Notes under the pieces: model-generated
Seen by the model: only the letters and a program-made list of their open reading frames with translations
What the model was told of the DNA's origin: nothing
Database searches by the model: none
Program-made: the position numbers and the translations under genes
Shown: piece by piece, positions 34,345 to 43,405 of the stretch
Layout: the number at the start of each line of letters is the position of its first letter
How positions within the stretch are numbered: the stretch's first letter is position 1
Source of the DNA: Psychrobacter sp. UBA6766
Lineage (GTDB): Bacteria > Pseudomonadota > Gammaproteobacteria > Pseudomonadales > Moraxellaceae
NCBI RefSeq assembly: GCF_002453355.1
Contig: NZ_DKGQ01000052.1
Coordinates: 48,257-112,256 of the forward strand
Reading direction: 5' to 3'
DNA: 64,000 nt

Positions 34345-35082
34345 CTAAGTCGCTGTAGCCGCTGTCTCTAAGTCTGAGGTATCAATTGAAAGCTCATAAC
34401 CCATAGATTTAGTTGTTTCTACACCACTAGCAGGGAGAGACATGGTAGAGGCGTGCGTATTATCTAGCAATTGATAATCGTACAACTCTTGAATCATCAG
34501 TCCCGCTTGCGTTTCAAACTGCGCATTGATATCAATAATTCGGCGCTGAAAATAACGATAAGCGACCAGTGCTGGAATAGCCACGATCATACCCGCAGCA
34601 GTAGTAATCAATGCTTGTGACACGCCTGCAGCCAACATTGTTGGATCTTGCATCGCGCCATCAGTAATCGCCAGAAAAGACGAAATAATACCTAATACGG
34701 TGCCCAATAAACCCAGCAATGGCGCAATAGCACCGATGGTGCCAAGCATATTAATGTTTTTTTCTAGCTGATGCACTTGAACACTTGCGCGGTTTTGCAT
34801 ATGCATGGTCATCGAGTCTAGGCCGTACTGGCGGTAAAGCAGGCCAGTCGCGAGAATATCGCCTAAAGGGGTTTTTTCTTTCACATTCATCAGCTGCGTT
34901 CGACCAATATCACCGTTTTCACGTAGACGAGTTATCAGCTGTTCGCGCAATCTATTGGGTACAATCTTATTAAATTGCAACGTATGGCTACGCTCTATGA
35001 TAATCACTAATGCCAATATTGAGCACACCACGATAGGCGTCATCAGCCAACCACCTGCCTTTACCAACTCCCACATACGCAT
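34345..35082 (-). CDS. exbB: ExbB/TolQ/MotA-family proton channel protein
   Basis: 245 residues with three membrane helices (about 12-30, 105-135 and 150-175). The conserved segment IGAIAPLLGLLGTVLGIISSF and ALITTAAGMIVAIPALVAYRYF are the ExbB/TolQ signature. It partners ExbD in the inner membrane to energise outer-membrane transport. The C-terminal 40 residues are polar. It is the first gene of the exbB-exbD-msbA-lpxK-kdsB run. Confidence 0.93.
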   Translation of the reverse strand: MRMWELVKAGGWLMTPIVVCSILALVIIIERSHTLQFNKIVPNRLREQLITRLRENGDIGRTQLMNVKEKTPLGDILATGLLYRQYGLDSMTMHMQNRASVQVHQLEKNINMLGTIGAIAPLLGLLGTVLGIISSFLAITDGAMQDPTMLAAGVSQALITTAAGMIVAIPALVAYRYFQRRIIDINAQFETQAGLMIQELYDYQLLDNTHASTMSLPASGVETTKSMGYELSIDTSDLETAATAT

Positions 35083-35157
35083 TCTCTTCTATGTTGTTAT
35101 AAAGTTACTAAAAGATGGTTTTACATTTGAACACTCAATTTAAGCTTATAAAAAGTC

Positions 35158-36315
35158 TTAAGCCTGCGCTTCTATATGCTTAATCAAGGCTGCTAACTGA
35201 TCTTGACTGTGGAAAAATATCTCAACACTACCCTGTCCATCTTTTTTATGCTTAAGCTTTACTTCTGCGCCTAACATATCGGTTAAACGCTGAGTTAGGC
35301 GCTCAGCATCACGCGATTGGATTTGCTCAGTTCGACTGACTTTCGGCGCAGGCTGCAGAATAGATTTAACCAGCTTTTCAGCTTCACGCACTGTCATACC
35401 GCCATCGATAATCTTTTGCGCAATAATAGGCTGCTGTTCTGACGATAGTGCTAACAATGTGCGCGCATGACCCATATCTAAAGCGCTGGTTGCCAAATGG
35501 TCTTTGACCGTATCATGGAGCTGATTTAAACGTAGCAGATTTGATACTGTGGTACGTGCTTTACCAACAACCTCGGCTATCATCGCGTGACTCATACCAA
35601 ATTCTGTATGAAAACGCTGTAGGGCAGCGGCCTGCTCAATCACCGATAAATCTTCGCGCTGAATATTTTCAATCAATGCCAGTGCAATTGCCAACTCATC
35701 AGATAACGCCCGTTCAATCGCTGGTATAACCGACTTGCCAGCCATTTTTGCCGCACGCCAACGGCGCTCACCAGCGATAATTTCGTGCGTAACCAAGGCC
35801 TCGCTTTTGTCTTCATTCGCCAGCAATGGACGAATGACAATCGGCTGCATCACGCCATGTTGTTCAATAGAAGAAGCCAATTCTGCTAGCGCCGTTTCAC
35901 CCATATCACGGCGCGGCTGATATTTACCTGCCTGCAAGCGCTTGACATCAATTTGTACCAAGCTGATTTGATCTTCAGAAGCACTACTTTCTGCCGCGTT
36001 ACCACGGACTTTATTAGCAGGCGTTTTCTTAATCATCCGCGCTTTACGATTGTTATTATCGTCAGTAGATTGCTCAATCACTTGCGAAGCAGAAAGTTTG
36101 TGAGCAGCTTTTGTAGCAGCAGCTTTGACTGCCGTGCTAGCATTTTGTTTATCAGATTCTAAGGCTTCAGTCTCGGGCGTTTCAACTGCTACAGAGGCCT
36201 CACGCACCACCGTATCATCTTGTAAGGCAGAGGCGGCAATTTGCTTTTCCTTTTTGATTGACCCTAGTAAGGCATCTAAGCCTCGATTGGCAGCCAACCC
36301 TCTTTTCTTTGCCAT
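35158..36315 (-). CDS. parB: Chromosome partitioning protein ParB
   Basis: Binds parS sites near the origin and, with ParA, drives chromosome segregation. It begins with the typical MAKKRGLAANRGLDALLGS. The ParB/Srx box is in VIAGERRWRAAKMAGKS-like sequence (residues about 190-210: IAGERRWRAAKM), and the helix-turn-helix in VVGKARTTVSNLLRLNQL. 385 residues, about 90 longer than many ParBs because of an A/K/T-rich linker after residue 20 (to about 115). It is downstream of parA on the same strand; rsmG is upstream of that. Confidence 0.95.
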   Translation of the reverse strand: MAKKRGLAANRGLDALLGSIKKEKQIAASALQDDTVVREASVAVETPETEALESDKQNASTAVKAAATKAAHKLSASQVIEQSTDDNNNRKARMIKKTPANKVRGNAAESSASEDQISLVQIDVKRLQAGKYQPRRDMGETALAELASSIEQHGVMQPIVIRPLLANEDKSEALVTHEIIAGERRWRAAKMAGKSVIPAIERALSDELAIALALIENIQREDLSVIEQAAALQRFHTEFGMSHAMIAEVVGKARTTVSNLLRLNQLHDTVKDHLATSALDMGHARTLLALSSEQQPIIAQKIIDGGMTVREAEKLVKSILQPAPKVSRTEQIQSRDAERLTQRLTDMLGAEVKLKHKKDGQGSVEIFFHSQDQLAALIKHIEAQA

Positions 36316-36427
36316 GATTACCTATCCTCTAACGCTAAAATAAAAAGCCAAATGATGATGAACGCGAGCTTACTAATGAATATAATTTGATGTTTTTAGT
36401 GTGTTAACTGAACAAGCCAATTGTTTA

Positions 36428-37207
36428 TTAACGGCTTTGTTTCATCACTTCAGCCGCCAGTTTTTGATACGCCCGCGCGCCTTTTGACCATCTCTCGTAG
36501 GCGATAACCGGCAAACCATGCGCCGGCGCTTCTGCCAAACGAATATTTCTTGGAATATGGGTGTTATACATGATATCGCCAAAGTGCGCTTCTAATTCAG
36601 CAGACACATCTCGCGCCAAGGTATTGCGCGCGTCAAACAACGTTCTTACTACGCCGCGAATATATAGTTTAGGGTTCAGTTCGGTCAGACGCTCAATTGT
36701 TTGCGACAAATCTGCCAATCCTTCTAGCGCATAATACTCACATTGCATGGGAATGATAACGCCGTCAGTGGCAACCAAAGCATTAATCGTCAGCAAATTT
36801 AAGCTTGGTGCACAGTCAATAATGACATAATCATAAGCAGGTTTGTTTGACGCGCTTTGATCCTCAACCAACTGCACCATCGCTGTTTTAAACAGCTCAT
36901 GACTATTGGTCTTACTCATTAGCGTGATGTCCATCCCCGCCAAATCACGATTGGCACCGATAACATCAAACCCAGCTGGACTACTCACAATCGCCTCAGA
37001 TAAAGACACACCATCAAGCAGCACATCGGCGATTGTCAGCTCTAGTTCGTTCTTATCTACGCCCGTGCCACTGGTCGCATTGCCCTGTGGGTCTAAGTCA
37101 ATCAGCAGTACATGCTTGCGCTTGGCCGCTAAGCTGGCAGTCAAATTCACTGCCGTCGTGGTTTTACCCACGCCGCCTTTTTGATTCGCAATTGCTATGA
37201 TTTCCAT
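36428..37207 (-). CDS. parA: Chromosome partitioning ATPase ParA
   Basis: Deviant Walker ATPase moving ParB-parS complexes. The start at 37207 (MEIIAIANQKGGVGKTT) is preferred over the open frame's 37219 because it is the family's standard N-terminus. The deviant Walker A KGGVGKTT, IDLDPQGNATSG and the DCAPSLNLLTINAL motif are all present; 259 residues is typical. The gene order rsmG-parA-parB suggests that the chromosome origin is not far away, although no dnaA, mnmG or parS site is seen in this window. Confidence 0.96.
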   Translation of the reverse strand: MEIIAIANQKGGVGKTTTAVNLTASLAAKRKHVLLIDLDPQGNATSGTGVDKNELELTIADVLLDGVSLSEAIVSSPAGFDVIGANRDLAGMDITLMSKTNSHELFKTAMVQLVEDQSASNKPAYDYVIIDCAPSLNLLTINALVATDGVIIPMQCEYYALEGLADLSQTIERLTELNPKLYIRGVVRTLFDARNTLARDVSAELEAHFGDIMYNTHIPRNIRLAEAPAHGLPVIAYERWSKGARAYQKLAAEVMKQSR

Positions 37208-37397
37208 AAACTCACTCAATTTAATTAGGATCTGTTACTGATTTTTACTCAAACATTTTTACTGATAGTACTTATTATTTTACGCACACGGCCAACTTTT
37301 ACCTATCACTTATTTCATCATGAGCGTATAAATAAATATAAAAATTATTTTCACAATAGAACAAATGTTGCTCTATCGTTATCTACGTGTTCATAGC

Positions 37398-38114
37398 TTA
37401 GACATTTTTATAAGATAATTCAATTAAATGACGACTATCTTGTAAACGCGGCACTTTTAACGGAATTGTTTTAATTTGCCAAGCATCATCTAGCGTCTGT
37501 AGCTCTTCATCGCTTGGGACTTTGCCCTTCATTGCACATAAATAACCATTATCTGCCAATCGCGGCTGAGCCACGTCGACGAAATCAATCAAACTAGCAA
37601 ACGCTCTCGACGTTACCACCTCATAGCTGGCTTCATGCAACTCAATACGGGAGGCGACTGGATGTATATTACTTAAACCAAGCTCGCTACTGATTTGTTT
37701 AATAAACCGAATTTTTTTCTGATTGCTATCAAGGGCGGTACACTGGCGCTCAGGTTGACAGATAGCAATAATCACCGCTGGCAAGCCTGCTCCCGTGCCT
37801 ATATCAAGCAGCGGCCCTGAGGGCAAATGCGTTATAATAGCCAAACAATCGATGATATGTTTGATAAGCGCTTCGACTGGATCAGTAATCGCGGTCAGAT
37901 TATACGCTTTATTCCATAATAAAAGCTGGTCTAAATACAATAATAACGTGCGCTGCTGCGATGCGCTTAAAGTAAGACCTAACTCATCTACTGATTGCGC
38001 CAAGATATTTGCAAGTGTTGGCAACTGGGGCCCAAGCTTTGCAAAACCTGTCGGGTCAATATGATTATTACCCGTGCTAGCAGATGATGACGAGGATTTA
38101 AGAGAATCTGACAT
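37398..38114 (-). CDS. rsmG: 16S rRNA (guanine527-N7)-methyltransferase
   Basis: SAM-dependent methylation of G527 in 16S rRNA. The SAM-binding motif LLDIGTGAGLPAVIIA is clear, as is the later VTSRAFASLIDFVDVA. The start at 38114 (238 residues) is preferred since GGAAAA lies upstream; the frame is open to 38204 but that lead is not typical of the family. Even so there is a 25-residue serine-rich lead before the conserved part. It is followed by parA-parB, the usual order. Confidence 0.92.
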   Translation of the reverse strand: MSDSLKSSSSSASTGNNHIDPTGFAKLGPQLPTLANILAQSVDELGLTLSASQQRTLLLYLDQLLLWNKAYNLTAITDPVEALIKHIIDCLAIITHLPSGPLLDIGTGAGLPAVIIAICQPERQCTALDSNQKKIRFIKQISSELGLSNIHPVASRIELHEASYEVVTSRAFASLIDFVDVAQPRLADNGYLCAMKGKVPSDEELQTLDDAWQIKTIPLKVPRLQDSRHLIELSYKNV

Positions 38115-38527
38115 TCGGGATTTTCCAGTTTTGACATGTGAACCGTCTATTTTATCATGCGCTCTGTCCATTGAATAGTTGTAGATTGCACCAATGTACG
38201 CCATCTTATACTATCTACGCCTATATTGAAGGCTTATCTTTTTTGAATAGTCATCAAGATATCGCAGCAAAGTGCCTACCATTTCAACTTAGTTTGCTAA
38301 AATTCTCATCTGTCTATGATACAAAACTGCGCTGAATGTCTTGTCTAAAACGCGGCTATATCTTGTAAGATGTCCTTATGCACTATTATTATGAAATCGT
38401 TATGAAAGTTATTTAGACAATCGTTATGAACGTACATTTTTAAACTTAGCATTTAAACATCAAAATGTTGATAGCCATTTAAAACTCATAAACATTCCGC
38501 CTTCTTAAAACGACTTATTATACAACT
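38115..38527. other. Intergenic region with a paired 12-base repeat
   Basis: 413 bases between rsmG (minus) and the Lon-like gene (plus). It should contain promoters for both. AATCGTTATGAA occurs twice (38395-38406 and 38419-38430) with a 24-base period. No open frame with coding character and no parS or DnaA box recognised. Confidence 0.55.
38395..38430. repeat. Paired 12-base direct repeat upstream of the Lon-like protease
   Basis: AATCGTTATGAA at 38395 and 38419, period 24 bases, about 100 bases before the Lon-like start codon. Two helical turns apart, so a regulator-binding array is conceivable. Confidence 0.5.
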
Positions 38528-41365
38528 ATGACCGAACCGCAAAACGCCCCTGTGAAGCAAGACCTAAAAGATACTAACCCTATGGTAAAACCTGTCAATA
38601 AATCAGCAGAAGCAGAATTATCTGCACCGAAGCTACCTAAAACAAATCTTGCATCAACAAAGCCATCCGAGACTGATGAGCCAGATAGTACATTAGATGC
38701 ACTTGACGCTCCTCATCCGGAATTTATTGACGTCACTAAGCGCTGCCTTATCAGTGCCGAACAGCTTAAACGTTATACTGATCCAAATAAGCTACCGACC
38801 GATACTCGCACTGCCCCCGATTTAAATGTCGGCTTTGGACAGCAGCGCGCCCTTAAGGCTTTACAGACGGCACTAGACATTCATGCCAGCGGCTATCATG
38901 TGTTTGCCGCAGGTGAAAATGGCTTGGGTAAACGTACGGTTATTAGCCGCTTATTACAGCGGATTGCCGCCGATGCACCCACGCCTGATGATTGGGTTTA
39001 TGTGCACAATTTTATCGATCCCCGCACACCGCAAGCATTGCGCTTACCTGCGGGTCAAGGGCAGATACTGAAGCAACAAGTTAATCAACTATGGCAGCAA
39101 GCCAAAAAACGACTTGGCCAACGTTTTCGTAGCGATCAATATCAGAGCAAAATCGAAGCGATTAAAAATGCTACCCATCAAAAAGAAAGTCAAGCCTACG
39201 ATGATTTAAATACGGAAGGCAAACAGTACGATTTGACGCTCACGTTTCGCTCATTTGATAATAAAGCAGTTTTTGTCCACCCCAGTAAATTGTCTACAGA
39301 CGAGAATAGTCAGATCACTGACAATTTAAAAACTTCTAGCAGCCAGAAAAGTCAAACAGCAACAGAAGAAACTGAGCAATCTGATAAAAACAGTCTTGAT
39401 AACGAGGATACTCATAATAGATACGGCAACGAATACGACAATAGCGAATATGAAGCTGAGCTGAATAATTTTGCCAAAAAAAATCACATGCAAAAGCGCT
39501 TAAGTCAGCTAACCATTGCATTGGAGCAATTAGAAGACGAGGCCAACGATGCGATTGAAGTACTACATCGTAATATTGCACGCCGAGCGTTACAGCCTTT
39601 ATTTGCGCCTATTTATGAGCAGTTTTCTGCCCATCCATTGGTTGTCGAATACCTGAAAACCGTATTTGCCGATATGGTCACGCATGTTGAGCGTATCGTT
39701 AATGGCGATGACGAAGAGTTCGTGACGGCCGTTCTTACTACAACGCCGAGCCGCTATGCGGTAAATGTTATTGTCAGTCATGCACCAAATAGTGGTGCGC
39801 CCGTCATTTTTGAAGATTTACCGACACATTTAAACCTATTGGGTCATGTCGAGCAAATCACCCAATTGGGCACAGTCACCACCGATGTCAGCATGATTCG
39901 AGCAGGCGCCCTGCACCGGGCAAATGGCGGTTATCTGTTGCTAGAAGCCAGTCACCTGCTTGAGCATCCTTACGCATGGCAAGGTCTTAAGCGTGCACTG
40001 CAATCTCGCAAAATCAAACTCTCAAGCCTTGAGCAAATGCTCACCTTAACAGGCAGTTTATCACTTGCACCCGCGCCAATTGACCTTGATATTAAAGTAA
40101 TTTTGCTTGGCGAAGCAGATTTGTATTATGAATTACTTGAGCTTGAGCCGGAGTTTGATGCGGTATTTAAAGTGCGTGCCGACTTTCACGATGATGTGAC
40201 GCGCAGTCCTGAGCACGAATTGGCCTTGGTCGCAAAAATGGCGGACATCATTGATTATGCCAACCTCTACCCTTTTGATAGCAGCGCCCAGGCCGCCTTA
40301 CTCGAACATTTAAGCTTACAAGCAGAAGACCAAGATCGTCTGAGTTTACATAGTGACTTATTGATTAAGCTCTTACACGAATCTAACCGCCATGCACGTT
40401 TGAGCGGTCAAAATATCGTCAGCGCTAACCATGTTACCCACGCTATCGACGATATGGACGAGCGTTCAGGATATTTGCGCGATCTGTATTGGGATGAGTT
40501 AAAAAATGGTCAGCAACTTATTCAGACCCAAGGTAATGCTGTCGGCCAAGTAAATGCGCTAACCGTTGTCAGTTACGCGGACAGCGAATTTGGTATGCCC
40601 GCTCGTCTGACAGCGGTTATTCAGCCAAATATCGGCGCGGGTGAAATCCTCGATATCGAGCGTGATGTAGATTTGGGCGGCAGCTTACACGCAAAAGGTA
40701 TGCTGATTATGACCAGCTACTTGCGCGCCTTATTTAGTCAGCATCATGCGCTGAACTTTAGCGCCTCACTGGCGTTTGAGCAGAGCTACGCGCATATCGA
40801 TGGCGATAGTGCGACAGTCAGTGAAGGCTGTGCGCTGCTATCAGCTTTGGCAAACGTTCCTATCAACCAATCTTTTGCAATTACAGGTTCGATGAATCAG
40901 CTGGGTGAAGTTCAAGCGGTTGGCGGAATTAATTCTAAAATTGCTGGGTTTTTTGATGCTTGCCGCGAGCAAGAGTTAACCGGTCAGCAAGGCGTGGTCA
41001 TCCCTATGGCCAACGTCAAACAACTCATGCTCCGTGACGACATCATTGCCGCCGTCAAAGCTGGGCAATTTCACATTTATGGCGTGCAAACGCTTAGTGA
41101 AGCCTTGACCTTAATGACAGGGCTTCCTGTCGATACCATGAATAAAAAAGGTCGTTACCGTAAAGAAACCTTATTTGGCAAAGTGTTAAGTCGTTTGATG
41201 CTTTGGGATGAAAACCAAGACGCTGATGACGAAATAGATGATAAAAAACCAAAGAAAAAAGACAAGAAAAAGCGCAAAGCCAAACGTCAAAAACAACAAG
41301 ATAAGCGTAAAAAGGCCAAGAAAGAAAAAGATGAAGGGTACGAAAACACAGAAGAGCTCTCCTAG
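38528..41365 (+). CDS. Lon-like AAA+ protease (LonH/YcbZ-AsrA type)
   Basis: 945 residues. An AAA domain starts at about 124 with Walker A AAGENGLGKRTV, followed after a long stretch by GGYLLLEASHLL near 467. The Lon protease domain has the catalytic serine in DGDSATVSEGCALL (about S760) and the lysine in VGGINSKIAGFFDAC (about K803). It lacks the classical N-terminal Lon domain, which places it with the LonH/AsrA group implicated in stress responses in other bacteria. Odd features are an acidic insert (about 250-315, rich in E, D, N, S) and a Lys-rich tail from about 905 (KKPKKKDKKKRKAKRQKQQ). No clear ribosome-binding site precedes the start. Confidence 0.85.
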   Translation: MTEPQNAPVKQDLKDTNPMVKPVNKSAEAELSAPKLPKTNLASTKPSETDEPDSTLDALDAPHPEFIDVTKRCLISAEQLKRYTDPNKLPTDTRTAPDLNVGFGQQRALKALQTALDIHASGYHVFAAGENGLGKRTVISRLLQRIAADAPTPDDWVYVHNFIDPRTPQALRLPAGQGQILKQQVNQLWQQAKKRLGQRFRSDQYQSKIEAIKNATHQKESQAYDDLNTEGKQYDLTLTFRSFDNKAVFVHPSKLSTDENSQITDNLKTSSSQKSQTATEETEQSDKNSLDNEDTHNRYGNEYDNSEYEAELNNFAKKNHMQKRLSQLTIALEQLEDEANDAIEVLHRNIARRALQPLFAPIYEQFSAHPLVVEYLKTVFADMVTHVERIVNGDDEEFVTAVLTTTPSRYAVNVIVSHAPNSGAPVIFEDLPTHLNLLGHVEQITQLGTVTTDVSMIRAGALHRANGGYLLLEASHLLEHPYAWQGLKRALQSRKIKLSSLEQMLTLTGSLSLAPAPIDLDIKVILLGEADLYYELLELEPEFDAVFKVRADFHDDVTRSPEHELALVAKMADIIDYANLYPFDSSAQAALLEHLSLQAEDQDRLSLHSDLLIKLLHESNRHARLSGQNIVSANHVTHAIDDMDERSGYLRDLYWDELKNGQQLIQTQGNAVGQVNALTVVSYADSEFGMPARLTAVIQPNIGAGEILDIERDVDLGGSLHAKGMLIMTSYLRALFSQHHALNFSASLAFEQSYAHIDGDSATVSEGCALLSALANVPINQSFAITGSMNQLGEVQAVGGINSKIAGFFDACREQELTGQQGVVIPMANVKQLMLRDDIIAAVKAGQFHIYGVQTLSEALTLMTGLPVDTMNKKGRYRKETLFGKVLSRLMLWDENQDADDEIDDKKPKKKDKKKRKAKRQKQQDKRKKAKKEKDEGYENTEELS

Positions 41366-41479
41366 ACGTTGGCATGCTTTTCTGCGATGATTAACTTTAT
41401 GTGATTTGCTATGTTAATGGATAAAACACTAATGAACAGCCAATCATCAATTCTGTGACTAAATAAAGGTTATCTCTTA

Positions 41480-42613
41480 ATGACTGTACATTCTACTAAC
41501 GCTGATAATACCCAAGCGCAAGCAGCTGTTGACGAGACAACAACTGCTCTAGTAACTACAGAGTTGACGACAGATAGTAAAGCATCTGGAGACTCAGCGG
41601 ATAACCGCCATGGAGCGGCAACGACGGCGCGGCAATGGCAGGTATTGTCGCAATTGCAGCGTAATCGCTGGGTAGGTACGACGCATATCTATGAGCAACT
41701 TATACTTGCAGGATTTGATATCAGTTTGCGCACAGTACAACGCGACTTAAACGCCCTTGCCAAACGCTTTCCTATCGAAAAAAACAATGCCAATCCACAA
41801 GGTTGGCGCTGGAAGGACGACGCGCCACTGCAAAGTTTACCGCATATGAATTTATCACAAGCGGTTGCCTTTAACATGGTCGAAGCCAATCTAAGCCAAC
41901 TGCTACCGCCCGTGATCTTAGATGAGCTATTTCCTTGGTTTGATTTGGCACGCAGACAGCTTAAAAACAGCAAAGTCACGCATTCATGGATTGATAGGGT
42001 ACGTATCGAGCCTGCCTCTCAGCCCTTAATTGCGCCTCATATCGATTTGGAAAGTAAAGACAATATTTATCACGCTTTATTTTATCAATTACAAATAAAA
42101 GCCAGCTATACCCGCAGTGACAAATCACAAGCCAGCGAATACATTTTAAATCCCATTGCTATCATCCAGCGTGGGGTGATTATTTACCTGTTAGCAACGC
42201 GTACCGATGATCCAGATGTGATTATTCGCACCTTTGCCCTCCATCGCTTTGTCAGCGTTGAGATACTTGAAAGCGCAGCTCAAACCCCAGACAACTTTCA
42301 ATTAGATAACTATCTAGATGCAGGTGGTATGGGCTTTAGCCATCCTCTTTTTAGTCAACTGCCCGATCATGGCAAACATACCGCGGTTGAGCTACAATTT
42401 ACCAAACAAGCGGGCAAAAGCTTAACGGAAAGCAAGCTCAGTGACGACCAAACGGTCACCATTAATGATGATGAAACCCTCACCATACAAGCCACGGTAA
42501 ACTTAACCTCGCAGCTGGTCTGGTGGTTACGCGGCTTTGGTAGCGGTTTATTAGACGCCAAACCCGGACTACTTTATCAAGCCGTACTAGACAAAGCAGT
42601 AAAGGTCGAATAG
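41480..42613 (+). CDS. WYL-domain transcriptional regulator
   Basis: 377 residues. An N-terminal winged helix of DeoR type lies around residues 50-105 (FDISLRTVQRDLNALAKRF), followed by a WYL domain that usually binds a ligand or nucleic acid. The sequence IIYLLATRTDDPDVIIRTFALHRF is the strand-rich core. Many WYL regulators sense DNA damage or phage infection and control defence or repair genes; others are metabolic. It lies between the Lon-like protease (115 bases) and the TerD-like gene (80 bases) on the same strand, so any of the three could be a target. The N-terminal 45 residues are low complexity. Confidence 0.85.
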   Translation: MTVHSTNADNTQAQAAVDETTTALVTTELTTDSKASGDSADNRHGAATTARQWQVLSQLQRNRWVGTTHIYEQLILAGFDISLRTVQRDLNALAKRFPIEKNNANPQGWRWKDDAPLQSLPHMNLSQAVAFNMVEANLSQLLPPVILDELFPWFDLARRQLKNSKVTHSWIDRVRIEPASQPLIAPHIDLESKDNIYHALFYQLQIKASYTRSDKSQASEYILNPIAIIQRGVIIYLLATRTDDPDVIIRTFALHRFVSVEILESAAQTPDNFQLDNYLDAGGMGFSHPLFSQLPDHGKHTAVELQFTKQAGKSLTESKLSDDQTVTINDDETLTIQATVNLTSQLVWWLRGFGSGLLDAKPGLLYQAVLDKAVKVE

Positions 42614-42692
42614 CGCGGTCGTTCGACTTGATGCGCAATGATACCTAAACTGAGCAACATCTCTAATATGATAAAAATCTAAAAGGAATATT

Positions 42693-43352
42693 ATGTCGAC
42701 CACTATCCCATCACCATTACTTTCAGACAGTTTAAGAGGGCTGGGTTTAGATACGGGTACTCTATTTTTTGCGTTAAACTACGAATTTACTAGGATTGAA
42801 CACAAAGGCATACTTAAGCGCCTTAAAAAAAATGAAAACGCAATTGATATCGATTTGGCCTGCGTATTGTATGATGATAACTGCACCATCAGCGATATTG
42901 TCTGGTTTAAGCAGTTACGCGATAAAGCAGAATCCGTCAAACATCAAGGCGATAGTCTCAACGGCAAAGACCGCGGTGAACAAGCACTGTACCTTGCGCC
43001 CCTTGATCAAGAGCAAATCAGAATTTATTTGGATGACATTCCTGCCCACATTTCCCATATTGCTTTGATCGCCAACTCTTATCACGGTCAGCCTTTTATC
43101 AGAGTAAAAAAAGGTGAGATTCATTTAAGCGATGATGAAGGCAACCGCGTTTTTGAAATTAATTTAAATCAGCTACCACCCGACTGCGTGACGATTTGGG
43201 CTGCCCACTTACGCCGAGAAGTGGACGATTGGCATTTAACCCTGCAAGACTTACCTCTCCCTGCAAAAGACTTAGCGACAGCCGCGCAAGAAGTAGCGCA
43301 TGAATTGGCACGCGTTTTACCGATTTCGCAAGGTATTTCCAGTTCAATGTAA
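42693..43352 (+). CDS. TerD-family protein
   Basis: 219 residues. The order of segments (IDLACVLYDDN, then DIVWFKQLRD, KHQGDSLNGKDRGE, EQIRIYLDDIPAHISHIALIANSYHG, RVFEINLN) fits the TerD calcium-binding beta-sandwich family linked to tellurite, phage and colicin resistance. The core metal-binding aspartates are in DIDLA and the GDSLNG stretch. A C-terminal helical extension (about 185-219) is added. AAGGAAT lies before the ATG. It is solitary; no other ter genes are in the window, so a full tellurite cluster is not indicated. Confidence 0.8.
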   Translation: MSTTIPSPLLSDSLRGLGLDTGTLFFALNYEFTRIEHKGILKRLKKNENAIDIDLACVLYDDNCTISDIVWFKQLRDKAESVKHQGDSLNGKDRGEQALYLAPLDQEQIRIYLDDIPAHISHIALIANSYHGQPFIRVKKGEIHLSDDEGNRVFEINLNQLPPDCVTIWAAHLRREVDDWHLTLQDLPLPAKDLATAAQEVAHELARVLPISQGISSSM

Positions 43353-43405
43353 AAAGATATAAATATAAGAAAATACGACGGAACCGGGACGATTTTTGCC
43401 GCTCT

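Noticed and set aside
37208..37397. parS-like site or DnaA boxes near parA
   Set aside because: I searched the parA-rsmG spacer and the intergenic region up to 38527 by eye for the parS palindrome and DnaA boxes and found none close to consensus.
42693..43352. A full tellurite-resistance cluster
   Set aside because: Only a single TerD-like gene is present; no other ter genes (terABCEZ) are found next to it.
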